Assembly (NCBI GenBank): GCA_021234155.1
Contig: JAJEKV010000026.1
Location: 5,211,183 to 5,275,182 of the forward strand
Direction: 5' to 3'
DNA: 64,000 nt
Source: Isoetes taiwanensis
Taxonomy: Eukaryota > Streptophyta > Lycopodiopsida > Isoetales > Isoetaceae
Shown: piece by piece, positions 22,351 to 35,294 of the stretch
Layout: every line of letters starts with the position of its first letter
Numbering within the stretch: position 1 is the first letter of the stretch
Program-made: the position numbers and the translations under genes
The notes under the pieces: model-generated
The model's database searches: none
The model's input: the letters and a program-made list of their open reading frames with translations, nothing else
Told to the model about the DNA's origin: nothing

Positions 22351-24350
22351 TTATTTCCTTTTTTACTCTTAACAGACTTGTTTAAGATATTTTTTTAGCA
22401 GGCAAGAAGGAAGCAAGAAGGATCCAAAAAAAGTGCTGAAGATTCAAACAGCCTCACCCCCAGAAAAAGTTGCAGGACACTGAGGAGGCTACAATTTACG
22501 AAAACGTCCAGACGTAATGGTTTGTCACGAGGGGTGCATGTGGAAAGTACAGCACCTTAACTTTCCTGCACATTTGCAAGAGCCCTGGGCAGACGCGCTA
22601 CGATAACAGCGAGTTCGATAACCTGGGAACAATTAAAGATGTTTTTGAAGTTGTCAGGCAAGATGGACAAGTGGGGAGGCTTTCTTTCGAGACCTCACAG
22701 GGTTTTATTATGGTGGACATTGCCTTCTTTAAAATCATTATGTGCAATCCGAAAGCTTGCACAAATATGTTTCATACTACAGGAACAAACAAAGCTTAGA
22801 TTTTATCATTTGAAAGGTTTATTCCACTCAACAGCGAGGACTTTACTATTACCAAGTCCGAGCATAAGGAAGAAGATGAAAGATCTCTATTGCTAGTACT
22901 TCTGGCCAGGATAATGAGGAAGAAAGTTCAAAGGAAGTGGAAGAGCAGCAGCCCAAAAAACTTAGCAGGCCAAGAGCCACAATTGCTACTAAAGAAAAAA
23001 AAAAGAAGAAAAAGAAAAGTACAACAATTGGAAGCGGTGGAAGTCCCCAAAGAAAGCAAAAAAAAAAAAAAAAAAAAAAAAAACGGAAAAGGAAAAGCAG
23101 CCGAGGTGCCAATAAAGGAGAAAAAGGTGATAAACCTTCGAAGGAATGGAGGAAATAAACAGGAAAAAGTTCATGCAATGAGTTATATATCTTCCAGTCA
23201 CTTGTATGAGGTTGCCCCCTAAAAACGAAGCTGGTGAAAGGCCACTTTATGTTCGGAAGATCTATGCAGACCACTTGAGGAACCTGAAGGACAGAATAAG
23301 GAGCAATCCGAATGCTCATGTGGCTCCAGTTATTGTCCTTGTTGACAGGAAGCAGTGCATAGATCCCCGAGACTACGATATAGAAAATGCAGGTACCTAT
23401 ACTCATTATGTCTTGGGAGGTAATCACAGCTTCAAAGCAAGAAGGCAACTTTATAAAGAAAAAAAGAACCTGAGGTACCTTTTTCTCCTTTGTGTTGTTT
23501 ACTGTGGTCTTACCAACAAAGAAGCCAAAATCATTGCCAGCACACACAATGCTGACAACGAGTACAAATTAAAGATGAACTTCATCGACAAGATCTGGTT
23601 TATGCACAGAGAATATGTGATCTTCAAGGAAAAATACGATGAGGACCTAAAGAAACCAGCAAATTCTTTAGAGCTTAAGGAGGCGTGCGCCATTGAATGT
23701 TGCCTAAAACACTACAAGAGGATGGAGGTATAGTGTCCACCCTTGTGACAAGTCCTATGTGTAGTGATAAATTTGTGTCGAATACTACTGCTTGTGTTGT
23801 GTCAACATTGTGTCTACTGCATAGTGTCAAATCTTTTGTCAAAGCAATGACCCTCATTTTGTCAACTTTCTATCGCATGTTAAGTAGGTTTTTGCAACAA
23901 TTAAGCCAAGTTGTGCCAACTTTTTTTTAAGACTTATAACAAACGATTATCCAAAATTTCATCTAATATCTTAACAGAACTTTGAGGAGCATTTTGTCAA
24001 CTTTATATTGCAATTTAAGTGGGTTGTTGCAACAATTTTTTAACAAATTTATAGCTCCATCATTATAACATTTCTATGAGATTTATAACATAATGCCATC
24101 CAATTTGTATCTAATATATTAGTAGAATTGAGTTTGGTATTCATATATTATTAAAGATTTGGTATTGCGCTAAGGAATGTTACTTGATAGAAAGAATGAT
24201 TTGGACACAGTCAGATGAAGGGGAATAGATAATGGTGAATGGTACCTGACAACTTGAACAAGGGAGCAAATTATAGGAAGATAAAAAACAATACTCAATA
24301 CCAAATGAGCTATACCATAGTAGTCATAGCAATAAGATTAACAATGTTGA

Positions 24351-27300
24351 TTAATCACATGTGGCAACTTCATTAAGATCATTCTCAATATCCTCTATCT
24401 CATCCTCATCTAGATATAAACAAAGAGCCAAATTCCTAGTTGCTTCGGATGGATCATGTGCATGTTTGGTAATCTCTTCGTCTTCCATATAATCCTCATT
24501 ATGTCCAGCAATGTGAATTGGCGAATTGAATGGAGATCTGAGCACATAATTCACTTCTTTACCAGCTTCCTCTCTTTGTAAAAGTTCTATGAATAGAGAT
24601 TCTAAAGGAACATGTTCATCAGTATCATCCTCAAGCAAACCACCTTCGAGATGACCTTCTCCCATATATGCACTCTCCTCTTCAATATTGATGCCAATTT
24701 CTTCCATTTCTCCTTCTTCTGCTTCATGCAATAATGGGTCATTGCCCTTGCCGCCGCCACAATCATCATCATCGGTAGCAGCAACAACAACATCATCATA
24801 ATTAGCATCATCATCATCATTAGCATGAATGTCATGGGAGAGCTCTTCCATATTATTCTCAGCTACAGATAGATCAATTACATGCCGAGCTCTTGGTTGA
24901 TAATGTATGACAATCCACCAGTTTGCCTCATTAGGATTCTCATGGAAAAATATCTGCTCGACCTGACTTGGAAAAACAAACGGTTCCTTCATTTCAGCCA
25001 ATACCTTTGAAGAATCCACTTCTGAAAATCCTGATGGATGAGTCCTAACTGTCTTGCCATGACCTCTGTATACAACTTTGAACCATCGTGCCTTCAAGAC
25101 ATTTACACGAAAGCTATGATAATCCAACTCAATAATATCTGTTAAGATTCCCATGTAATTCAAGTTACTCTCAAGAAGGTTGCGATCCCTATTGCTAGAT
25201 TGACTTTTTTGTTCAAATTCTGAGCTGATCCCTGAATCAAATGTAACTCTACACTTATCAACACCATGGATGTGAAAATGTTGCCCATATGCCCACATTG
25301 AGGAATAATATCGTGCCTAGACGAAAATAATAATACTTATGAGTAACATATAGCATAAAGAGAATGGAACTTAGGATTAAAGATTTATAATATTATACCT
25401 TCCTGCTACAACCAAGGGCAAGCTCATAATCATCATCTGGAATAACTTGGCCATGATCTCTAGCTTCGTCCATACGAGCCAACAACCATGCATTATCCAT
25501 AGCATCTGAAATAGAGTGGCCTATTGATCGCCCTGTTGATCTCTGTGCATCCTCCTTAGCAGTTTCATACAAATCCCTCCATGGTGCTAAACTTGCAGAA
25601 TTATTAAGAACAAACGTGCTTACTGCAAGAAGCATGTCATCACTCAGATTTTGCTCTACTCCATTACCCTGTAATACTTCTAAAGTAATCTCTTTGGGCT
25701 CTTCAGTCTCCCACAATTTAGGACCTTCAGGATGGCATGCGATAGTGGCATCATTTAGATAAAACAGTGTCTCTTGTACAAGATGGCCTTCAGCCATGCA
25801 ACCCTCTGGTTTTGCCATTTGACGCACAAAATCTTTGAGCATCTTCATGTAACGCTCTAGAAAGAACATCCATCTGCTAGGAGCAGGTCCCGCCGACCTT
25901 ATCTCATTTGGAATATGTATCAACAGATGTACCTGTGTATATAAGCACATTATTTATTGCTAGCTGCTAGAAATAAAATTACATGATTGCATAGAATTTG
26001 GTTAGTAGTACCTGTAGGTCAAAAAAACTGGTGGGAAATTCCTTTTCAATGTCATAAAGCAGTATAATCACTTCATCCTCCACTTTTGGAATATCGGCCA
26101 CGTCAATTTCTTTGAAAAAGACCCACCTTGCAAATTTACCCAATCGGAATATAATGCTCCTTATTTATGGGGTCAAGAAGTCCCCTATCACACATGGAAG
26201 TATATGCTGCAAATCCCATGTAATATGATCGCATATGTTGCAATATGATTTATTACAAAAAATAGAAGTACAAAAGTCAAAGCATACCTGGAGAAACTTG
26301 TGCCAATCATGCGTCTTTAATCCAGCGAGGCTACCTTTTTTTGTAAATGCCTTTCTTAAAGAAGCCCCATATCCAGTTGGTGTGTGCACCTTTGCTATCC
26401 TCTTATTCACTTCAATCTGTTGTTTCTTTCCCAAAACCCATGCACCTTGTTTCCATGTCAAAGTCTTCTTGCCTTTCCTGTCAATGGGCCAATATTTCTT
26501 TTTAATGTTTTGCTCTTTTAGATCCAATCTAGCAGCCAAGGTTTCCCATTCTCCTATTAAATGTTGCCAAAGAGAATGAGCAACATTTTTGAAAATGTGC
26601 ATAGGATCAAGTAAATGGACCAACTTCAAGTCAGTCCAATACTCCAACCTGTAAAAGATAGATAACCTCTTCATTCCAGGAGGACATTTTGCATTGGCAT
26701 CCTTATAATCAATCAAGTAATCCACATCAGTGTTATTCTCTTGCCACGCATCCAATCAATCCTTGGCTGTCCATAGCTTTGGCCTTGGCGTCTTATCAGA
26801 GCCACGTGCAACATGGCCATCTGCCAAGTATTTTTTATGACCCAGATATATTTGCTTTTTCAGATGTTTTGATCTATAAGATGTTAAGCTAGTCCCACAA
26901 GATGGACATCCACATGCACCACTTCTTTGTAGACCTGCAACATGAAAATAACAATTGAAATTTGATATGATTCTGCATTGTACCTGTTATATCATACCTG
27001 AAGCTTCAGAAAAACCTGGTTGTGAAGTGTAAAGCATAACATCCCATGGAATGTAAAGTCATGTGGAGTTCTAGAAATGTCATACATACCCACTCCCTTC
27101 CATAAAACCTCAAGTTCTTCTACTAGAGGTTCTAGGTAGACGTCCATATTCGAAACTTTATATTTTCCTGCAATATTCTATTTTATGCTTAATATGAAGT
27201 ATATAAAACTATATCCATATGCATACCTGGAATAATCAAAGTCAACATGATGTAGCCAGGTTTTGTCGCCAACCATGGTGGGATATTATAATTGATAACA

Positions 27301-28361
27301 GCCACAGGCCACACACTATGTGATGATGACCTAGAACCCCATGGACACACACCATCAACTCCTAGCCCGAGCCTAATATTGCGAGGTTCCAATGCAAATA
27401 TGGGCCACTTCTCTTCAATCTGTTTCCACAAGGCTCCATCTGCAGGGATTCTCATTTTTCCATCAGTGCTATATGACGTGCATGATAATCCATGAGTTCT
27501 GCAAGTGATGATGATCGGAACATACGACGAAGGCGAGGGATTATAGGCATGTGCCGTAATACCTTTCTTGCCACCTTTGTTTTTCTACCTTCTTCATATC
27601 GTGCTTCCTTGCATTTTGGACACGATTTCTCATTTGCATAGTCTTTGCGAAATAACACGCAATCATTAATGCATGCATGCACAATGTTATACTCCAATCC
27701 GAAAGAACATAATAACTCTCTAGCCTCCCACCTAGATTTTGGAAGACAATGTCCATCTGGCAATATCTTACTAAGCAAGCTATAAAAATTTAAGAAGTCA
27801 TACTTCTGTAATTTCTGCATCCCCACAAAAATAAAAGAATGACTTGCCTATACATACCTGAAAAGTTCCGACACACTGTTGTTGCTCCAATCAACTTTGT
27901 GTTGGAGATTTAGGATCAACATGCATGTTGCAAGACGAGAAATATGGGCATTAGGGAACAATGGTTTGCTTGCCTCATTATTGAGATATGTTGTCAATAG
28001 TCTGAAACCATTCTCTGGTAGCAGTAAGGACATTAGAAACTTTCAATGCAAGTTTCCAATGCTTCCTACCTACTTCTGAAATTACCTCATTCCACTCATC
28101 AAAAGAAAGCTTGTCCATCCATGGCAATAATACGACCTCTATCTCTGGTTGAGTTTGAATATTCACGACAAGCTGGTTGATATCATCAATCCTACGTGCA
28201 TAAGTCTTGCCAGAAATTGCAATTTCATCTGCTTCTGCTGTTCTGAAAGATTCTAAAACGTCTGGGTTTGAATCCGTGTTGACATTGTCGAGCCAACCGA
28301 GTTGGTAAGTGCAACCACATTGTTCTCTCCGACGATTTATGGGAAACTCCATTTTGAACAA
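24351..28361 (-). pseudogene. CACTA TNP2-type transposase, degenerate
   Basis: This gene would cut and paste the CACTA element. On the minus strand, in order: an N-terminal region from 28361; a Transposase_21 (tnp2) region with VHACINDCVLFRKDYANEKS (about 27650), NIRLGLGVDGVCPWGSRSSS (about 27330) and DLKLVHLLDPMHIFKNVAHS (about 26590); a DUF4218-like block with RWMFFLERYMKMLKDFVR (about 25850); a DUF4216-like block with NYMGILTDIIELDYHSF (about 25130); and an acidic tail rich in Asp/Glu. Introns account for some gaps (a GTATGT...TGCAG at about 27825-27865). A frameshift near 27980-28030 and an in-frame TGA at about 26753, between WTAKD and LDAWQ, break the protein. It is probably inactive unless complemented. 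Confidence 0.9.
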
Positions 28362-29397
28362 AATCTGATGCTCAATGTCTGCAATATTGACAATTGATTA
28401 GGCACAAAATTTTGTATCTATTTGAAAAAGGGAAACTTTATCAGCGACCATATTTAAGGTCAGCGAGCTAATTTTAAATCTAGGTGCCCCTAAGCTTAAC
28501 TGGCCATTCCCTTTATATCCAGCATGCCATAATGAGACCAACACATCAACTGATTCGTTGCTGATCTGATCGTTATTCTATAGCAGGTCTGTTTCTGTTT
28601 GTTTAATCACGTTGTGCAAGCATAAAGATTCAGTCATGTGTATTCTAGTTGACCAGATTTATGACCTTTTGTTAGCTCAATGTTTGCGCTGGACAAAGAT
28701 TTTTCAGATGCACCAACTATAGATATGCTAAGGAAAGTGGAAGTAAATGTGTGTATCATCTATTTCTTACCGATCATAGATATGTTTACTTTGATATGAT
28801 ATGTTCTATACCCATGATCTGATTGCATTTCTTTTTCATTGCACATTCTGTGCACATCCAATCTCTTGTGTGTCAAGTTTAGATGGCAAACACATTTTTT
28901 GCCCTGTAAATCAGGAAAATGAACTCATCATGATGAATGAAATGTTTAATATCATGCTGCCTCGTTTCCCGCTGCGATCTGTTTTGGTGCAAACGTACAG
29001 CAGCTCTTGTGTTACTACGTTAGTTTCATGCACAGAAAAACATATTTTATGCTTTGTGCATCTATTTGGAGAACACTAACCTGCATGTTTGTCCTCCTTT
29101 GCAGCTTCATCCTCTGATGAATCTTCGCAGTCACAGGTCCCTTTTTTCGTAAAGCCACATTTGCAAAGTTCTATTGAATCGTCAAGTGCCCCACTAGGAA
29201 TTCCTGAATCACAGGCAGCCTTTGCTCTAAGAATGTTTGTTGCAGTCCAACATTCTGTCCTCCACAATCAGCATGCCTCCTTTTTTAGATACTCTTTTTT
29301 TTCTTTTCTTTTTTTGGGCTCTTACAATTATTAAATTATTACGGTACCTTAAGGATTGATGTTAACAAAATATTAAATTAGGTGTGCTTTTGCAAAG

Positions 29398-30454
29398 GTG
29401 AGCAGAGATGACGCATGTAAAGAATTTGAGCAGAAAGCATCAGATGCTATAAAGACATATTGCAGGGAGGTGGACAAACATTTCAAATAAATTAAACCTC
29501 GCCACATACAAAAGACGTTGAAGTACATTTATGAGCAGTTTGGGGATGGACTTAGTGTTGGAGGTGAGAGTAATTTGAGATTTATTTTTTTGTTTATGAT
29601 TTTAAATGAATTTTTTCTTATACAAGGGACAATCTTCGAAGAAACGTCCGTGCTGGTAACGGTACAAGACCAATGCATGTGAAGGAGGAGTCTTGGAAGA
29701 GGTTTGTAGAATTATGTGGAAAAACGTATGAACGTCAAAAGTATGTTGCATCCAAGCGGGAAAAGAGACAACACACTGGTTCTGGAGGAATAATGTCATT
29801 AAAATCTAAATTTGTAAGTAGAAGTTCTTGTTCTTTTTTCTCTAATGCTTTTTTTTTTTTTTTTCTTGCCTTGTCTTTTAATTTACTTTATTACAACTAA
29901 TGTACTTTCAAGATTGGGGCTCCATGCCTACCGATGATATGCTGAAAGAAATATTAGAAAAGGGTGGATATGAGGCATTCAAGAAAAGAATGGTTTCCAA
30001 AGGGTTTGTGCCAGGAAAGGTGAGTTTGCTTTATGCTTGTTCTACATACACATTTCATGTATTTTATATTTCTTGTTTTCTATTTTAGCACAAGGCTATA
30101 GATTATATCAAGGGAACAAGCCCAGGTGTTGTATTCAAGATAAAATCAAAGAAAGGCAAAGAACCATTGAATGTAAGTATTGTACATTTTGTCATTTCAA
30201 CTTTGTGTTCATACATTATTCCCATGCTTATTCTCATGCTTGTACTTTTGTGACATTCCTGAAGACTATATGTTATGTTGATGATTCTGATGAGGTAAGG
30301 GAGAAGCTTTATTATTAATTTTACTTACGAAAGTTCTAACAACATGCTTTACAAATATAATCAACAGGATAAGAATGAAGAAGACAATGCGGGTCATGAA
30401 GGCAATGCAAATGATGAGGATCATGGAGATGAACCAACAAATAGAGAGGATTGA
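29398..30454 (+). CDS. CACTA second gene (Ptta/En/Spm, TNPA-like)
   Basis: On the opposite strand to TNP2, at the other end of the CACTA element. Exon-like blocks encode RPMHVKEESWKRFVELCGKT (about 29665), then a Lys-rich stretch and GSGGIMSLKSKF, then PTDDMLKEILEKGGYEAFKK (about 29930), AIDYIKGTSPGVVFKIKSKK (about 30094) and an acidic end DKNEEDNAGHEGNANDEDHG before a stop at 30452-30454. The HVKEESWKRFVELC motif is characteristic of plant transposase family 24-type proteins (Ptta/En/Spm), which bind subterminal repeats and help the TNP2 transposase. Splice signals (AAAG|GTGAG, TTTTAG) separate the blocks. The 5' exons are not clear to me. Confidence 0.8.
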
Positions 30455-31489
30455 ATTGCTTATATGGATTATTTTGTTGACATTACAATTTGTACTCTTG
30501 CCTTGAACCATTTTTTATGACAATTTGGTATGTTGGAAATTAGTTGATGATCAATGCAATTTATTACTTTTGACTCTTTATTATCTAATTTCAAATATGT
30601 GTTACCAAAGCAAAATACCTGGATATTTATCATTTTGACTCAAGGCAAATGCACACATTATCCTAATATTAGCTATTACCTAGAAGCAAAACTTGTCAAA
30701 TGTTTTTATCGGTTGTTTTAAGGTAGATGAAATATAGCTATCATGTCGTTACTAGCTTGCCATGATGATTATGCTATGTTGTTAGTATAGGCTCCATTTG
30801 TCTATCATAATGTGGTCATAACACTAGTTATTTTGTAGACACAAAACTGGTCACAAAACTTCTTATTGTGGATAGGATTATAGGTGATATTTTGTCACTA
30901 CCTTGCCATGATGATGATGCTATGTTGTCATTATAGGGATTATTTGTCTATCACAATATGATCATAATACTAGGTATTTTTTTAATACAAAATTAGTCAC
31001 AACATTTCTTATTGGTTGTCTTATTGTAGATATATTCTAGCTACTATTTAGGCACTAGCTTGCTATAATGTTGATGTAATGTTGTTAAAGTATTGCCACA
31101 AGTTTGACATTTTCTAGATTAGCATGTAGTTTCAAATTGATTTTGTGTCAATATTATGACATAAATTAAAGCCACAAGCTTGACACAACAACGCTATTGT
31201 GGCATGTTTGTGACAAATGATCACGACAAGTATAATGTCAAGACTGTGACAATAATTGGGTTTAGACAGGTTCTCCTTGTGTCAAAAAAATTGACGTTAC
31301 ACTAGACACTATAGGTACCCTTCTCTTGTAGTGAAATATGACGAAGCTAACAAAAGGCAGTCTCTCGTTAGTTACGACAATTGGTTTCTATTAGCTTTCA
31401 GAGACGGCAAGGTAGGCGTGATCTATATTCCGTAATAAGAATTTGTGCTAAAGAATTCTTGTTACATTGGTTGCTTCATCATTGTTCTT

Positions 31490-32020
31490 ATGGATTTACA
31501 GGAATATTGCGGGATTACAAATGCATCCTGGTGGTTTCATGCTCAGGAGAGAGTAGCCCCTGCTTACGCCTCAAGCGTTTCATTTCCTTAACTACGCTAG
31601 ACCGATCTACAGGATTTACCAGTAATGTTTTCATTGCCAGCAATGCGATGCAACAGTTAATCTGTCTATTTTGTTTAGCTGCTCTACATGTTGTGCATTC
31701 ATTTTCATAGCTTCCCTCAACCAGACGATCTTTCTCAGTCATGGCCTTGGTCGTCTTGTGCCTTTGAGTCTTGTGGCGAAATATGTTTTGGTGTTGTAGA
31801 ATTTCGGATTGATTTGCAGCACTCTTAATAAATCTCTAGACTCTGGAGGTTTTGTTGGCAGAACAGGTTTTCTTGTGTACATCTTTATTTTGCTTCTTCC
31901 ACAGGTTAGAGGTATGAAGGAAGCCATTTTTCAATTTCTTCCACAGGCTTCTGTCACTATCTGTATCATCATGATTCAATAATTTTCCTAGTAATTTCCT
32001 CATATGCATTGCATAGTTCA
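31490..32020. repeat. Segment repeated inverted at about 41105-41470
   Basis: On the minus strand this reads KLLNHDDTDSDRSLWKKLKN then GFLHTSNLWKKQNK, followed by MTEKDRLVEGSYENEC. The plus strand at 41140-41440 gives nearly the same peptides (KLLNHDDTDSERSLGKKLKN) and DNA. The protein is unrecognised. At 41 kb the segment begins a few bases after the copia insertion. The frames carry several stops in both copies. Confidence 0.7.
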
Positions 32021-32024
32021 CAGG

Positions 32025-32800
32025 ACTAAGTTGATGAGAGCATGCCAGATGAGATCAATGTCATATGTGGGAAACTGTGAAGGCCTTCCTGTTAATTTTT
32101 TTAATGAGATATAGAAATCCTTACCTCATTTCTGCAGCTCTTAAAAGGTTTTCTTCCATGAAATGAGTCTCTGAGACCTGATCAATTTGCACTTGATTGG
32201 CCTTAATGTGAATTGCACATTACTCACTAATCTCATTTATATTTAGAAAAGGAACTGTTGCACTGATTATGGAGAAATGTTCATAGAAGCAAATCAAATA
32301 TCAATCTAATTGAGATGGAAAAAGGCAATGTTACACTAAAGATATAGGTTTTGGAGGTTTAAATAATGTTGCATTAATTAGGATGATTGCTGCATTGGGC
32401 CCCCGCGCAATTTGGGTGTTTGGGATGATTATCCCTTTTCTATTTTGTGTTTTTTTAAGATTCTAGCTTCGATTTGACTTGGGGGCAATTAGCAGTGATT
32501 GGATCCCGATTGTGTATCGTGATCCTACATTTTGTTTCCATGGAGAATTGTTTGCCATTGCTTAGTTTAATAAGGATTGGATGAGTCAAATGGTTTGTCT
32601 TTACAACTTGCATACATCTATTCCTTTTATGTATCATGCCATCCTACATATTGGAGAATAGTTTTAGTTTGCCAAATAGGCCTATCCCATCTATAATATT
32701 TTAGAGGTTTCTAAATGTGGTAAATATTTTGCCATTGCCATAAAATGCAATAATAGCTCTGTCGGAATAATTTGTACATAGGTGTGAAATCAATGTCTGG
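32025..32800. other. No gene recognised
   Basis: AT-rich intergenic DNA. The end from about 32660 resembles 4870-4930 (TTTTAGTTTGCCAAATAGG and TTTTAGAGGTTTCTAAATGT), so it belongs to the duplicated segment. Confidence 0.4.
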
Positions 32801-32805
32801 TCACT

Positions 32806-33265
32806 GATGTGTTGAACCCACAGAAATATGAGAAGCCAATTTCGGAGGCAAGGAAGATGCAAGTTTAGTATGTTTTGCTTATCCTCCCAATGCAGTATAA
32901 TATCAACGAGATTCTAGCTAATCAGTTTAATCTTATTTTGCACGTTTCTGGAATTTCTATATCTATTTGAGATTTGGGTTTTCAATTTGAAATGCCACAT
33001 ATTCAGTTTTCCTGGGATATTCTATTCCAATTCGAAGCTTCATTACTTGCATTTGTGCATTCTGGTTGACTCAACATTCTGATCAAAATTGCGCCTTTAT
33101 TTTGCAGATCCCTTGGGTATGGACACAATGGGCATTCTTTTACATTATGCAATTTGTGGTTTGCCAGAGAAGGGTCCTACTTCCTGCACAGATGATGCTG
33201 ATCATGGAACTATCTGGTAATACGAATCTCTATCATTTGCTTAGAATTACGGTTATGCTCTAAAT
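32806..33265 (+). pseudogene. Unrecognised exon pair, copy 2
   Basis: This matches 5110-5585. Block A reads VLNPQKYEKPISEARKMQ (about 32812-32865). Block B follows TTTTGCAG and reads GMDTMGILLHYAICGLPEKG then PTSCTDDADHGTI, ending at ATCTG|GTAATA (about 33108-33221). The frame here is slightly better kept than in copy 1. The protein family is unknown to me. Confidence 0.5.
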
Positions 33266-33269
33266 TTCT

Positions 33270-35290
33270 AACATGTTAAATGGAATCAAAGCTTACGTAC
33301 CTTGAATCCCGCAATGCAGGAGCGGGGCTCTTATGTCCATTTCCAGGTAGGGCATATTAGGATTTCAGTGCTGTTCTTATGCTTTTCTGCTTGCTTACAT
33401 CGGAGTATATTTAGTGTTTTAAGCCAACACACAAGATTCAAATGACATAAATGCCACAATGCTTATATGATCAGGACGGCACAATTTAGGAGAATCTAAC
33501 TGTTGCAGAGCCATTGCATCTGCATGTATTTATCTAAGGATGCATGTCTCATTGCATCTGGACGGCACAATTTAGATGGATTCTATCGTTATTGTAATGT
33601 TTTGCTCTTGATTATCATGTCTTCTTTTCTTGGATTATCATGTCTTCTTATAATTTTTCCTTCTATTTTTTCAGGTTTTTAGGTCTGGACAAGCTCGGAC
33701 TCCACATAGATTCGAGAGAATATCTATAGAGCACATCTTATGTTTGCTTATGCATACCATGATTGCTCAAACACTGCATTTTTATGCAGTGATGAACTTA
33801 AACCAGGTCATACAAAAGAACTTCAATAGATCATGTATTACTTAAGTCCTAACAGATCCTGGTAGTTGATTACAAATTGGCAATAAGGGGTCAGAAGCAG
33901 GGGCTCCATATTTGCAGAGTGCAAATGCGGGTGATCAGAATCAAGCAAAAATTAGATTACAGAGGGCGTCTTGGCATGGACGATGGGGCAGAAATGGCAG
34001 AGCGCCTACTACGATTCAATGCAGTAGAGGAAGGTTGGGATCTGTTCGAATATTTTGGGGTTTGGTTTACATCAGTTTTACCTCTTTCTTGGTCATTTCA
34101 AGCTTGGCCTATTCTCACCTCAGATCCATGCCCCAATCCAGAATTATATTCGAACCTTATAATCTCTCCAATGTATGGCATTTACTTAACTTTTCAATTA
34201 TTTATTCAGAGTTAGTTGCTGTTGAATGTAGTAAATTTTATTCTTTTGCGAATGAGACATAATTATTAGTGCAGCCTTTGGCCTTATCTCAAAGGCCAAC
34301 CAGATTTTGTGAAGTGCTTATTGCTTGAAATTTATCATGCTCATTATGCATAAATACATGGGTCTCCATCTTTTGAGATTTAACTCTCTTGACCCAACAG
34401 GAGAAGTTAAACATGTTCTAAAGTGGAGGAGAAACAACATTCTTCCTTATTTTTTTAAATCACTTCAGAAAGACGTCAAGTTTAATATCTAGGATGTAGG
34501 TGGTGAGTATCACTGCTTTGTTGAGAATCAATAATCTGTTGCCAATTAATTAGTTGAGAATCAATAATATGTTAATTAATTATTCAGTGTTCTGTCACCT
34601 TTTTGTCAACCTTTGATATGATGTGCACTATTTCAAGGATGTGCCCAAGTCTTGAAGGCAAACAGATTATGCTAAATTGCTATGTATTTTGAGCTGTTTA
34701 AACATGTCTGCCAATCCTACTTCAGACTAAGGTGCCGCAGACTGGATTTGGGACTTCCAACAGTTACTGTCAAAGAAGACACACCATATATTTCTAAGCC
34801 GCTGCTGAGTGAGAAATATCATATCTTGCAGCTAGAATATATTGAATACATTTGCACCATTGTCATTCCTTTAGCTACATAAGTATAGCTACCTTTAGTC
34901 TCTTATAATAGGTAGGCAATGTCTGAGCATCATAATGTTGGTCTTAAAGATCACATCTTTTCTAGATTGAGCAATGATTTTGCAGACAATTTCAGTGTGG
35001 AAAGCTGGTTACAAGTTTTTAGGGGTTTTTACATATGTGCCTATATGGTTGTGAGTGATGTTTGTCTATCTCGCTGGGTCATCAATTTGAATGAAAGTAT
35101 CTAGTGGCAAAATAATGCGCATTAAGAGTAAATATGCTAGGTGAATCTGAATTGGTTGTTGGACTATCAAGTGTGATTGTCTATTCTTGCGATAGGATCC
35201 GCTTTGGTAGGGAGTTTCTCTTTGTTTAATGTTTGGCATTTTGGTAAAATTTATGATTCATGCTGTTTTTCTTAACATTGGAATCCGCTT
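33270..35290. other. Duplicated and anonymous sequence
   Basis: 33300-33397 continues the direct duplicate of 5640-5745, and 33395-33900 is the inverted duplicate of 6150-6680. From 33880 to 34100 a frame reads QMRVIRIKQKLDYRGRLGMD then GAEMAERLLRFNAVEEGW, which looks coding-like, but I cannot place it. The rest is AT-rich without a clear feature. Confidence 0.4.
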
Positions 35291-35294
35291 GCAC

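Larger units (their letters stand above)
23710..31333. mobile_element. Complete CACTA (En/Spm-type) DNA transposon, 7.6 kb
   Basis: The left end is CACTACAAGAGGATGGAGG followed by TATAGTGTC. The right end, reverse-complemented, is CACTACAAGAGAAGGGTACC followed by TATAGTGTC, giving imperfect terminal inverted repeats of about 28 bp. The 3-bp target duplication is AAA (23707-23709 and 31334-31336). Subterminal DNA at both ends is rich in TTGTGTCA/TGACACAA words, the usual binding sites for the small CACTA protein. Inside are a minus-strand TNP2-type transposase and a plus-strand second gene. A two-copy repeat of about 115 bp lies at 30755-30990. Confidence 0.95.
22421..31415 (+). pseudogene. 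ParB-like gene, left copy, split by a CACTA element
   Basis: The coding sequence runs from an acceptor near 22402 to 23709 and resumes at 31334-31409. The 5' part, shared with the right copy, reads GKYSTLTFLHICKSP and YDNSEFDNLGTIKDVFEVVR then GRLSFETSQGFI. A Lys-rich segment with a long poly-A run (about 23059-23083) follows. The 3' part begins MRLPPKNEAGERPLYVRKIY and contains APVIVLVDRKQC, THYVLGGNHSFKARRQL and GLTNKEAKIIASTHNADNEY. The GGNH...ARR core plus the EEA-like helix before an Asn resembles the ParB N-terminal/sulfiredoxin fold. The CACTA element entered exactly between two codons (CTA AAA | CACTA). Other breaks: in-frame stops in the N-terminal part and a frameshift near the poly-A. 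Not functional. Confidence 0.65.

Noticed and set aside
22849-23547. 232-codon minus-strand ORF rich in Phe and Leu, like a membrane protein
   Set aside because: It is antisense to the ParB-like gene; the poly-Phe run is the complement of the poly-Lys A-tract.
24602-24835. Met/Leu-rich minus-strand ORF
   Set aside because: It is an alternative frame of the acidic Asp-rich tail of the CACTA transposase.
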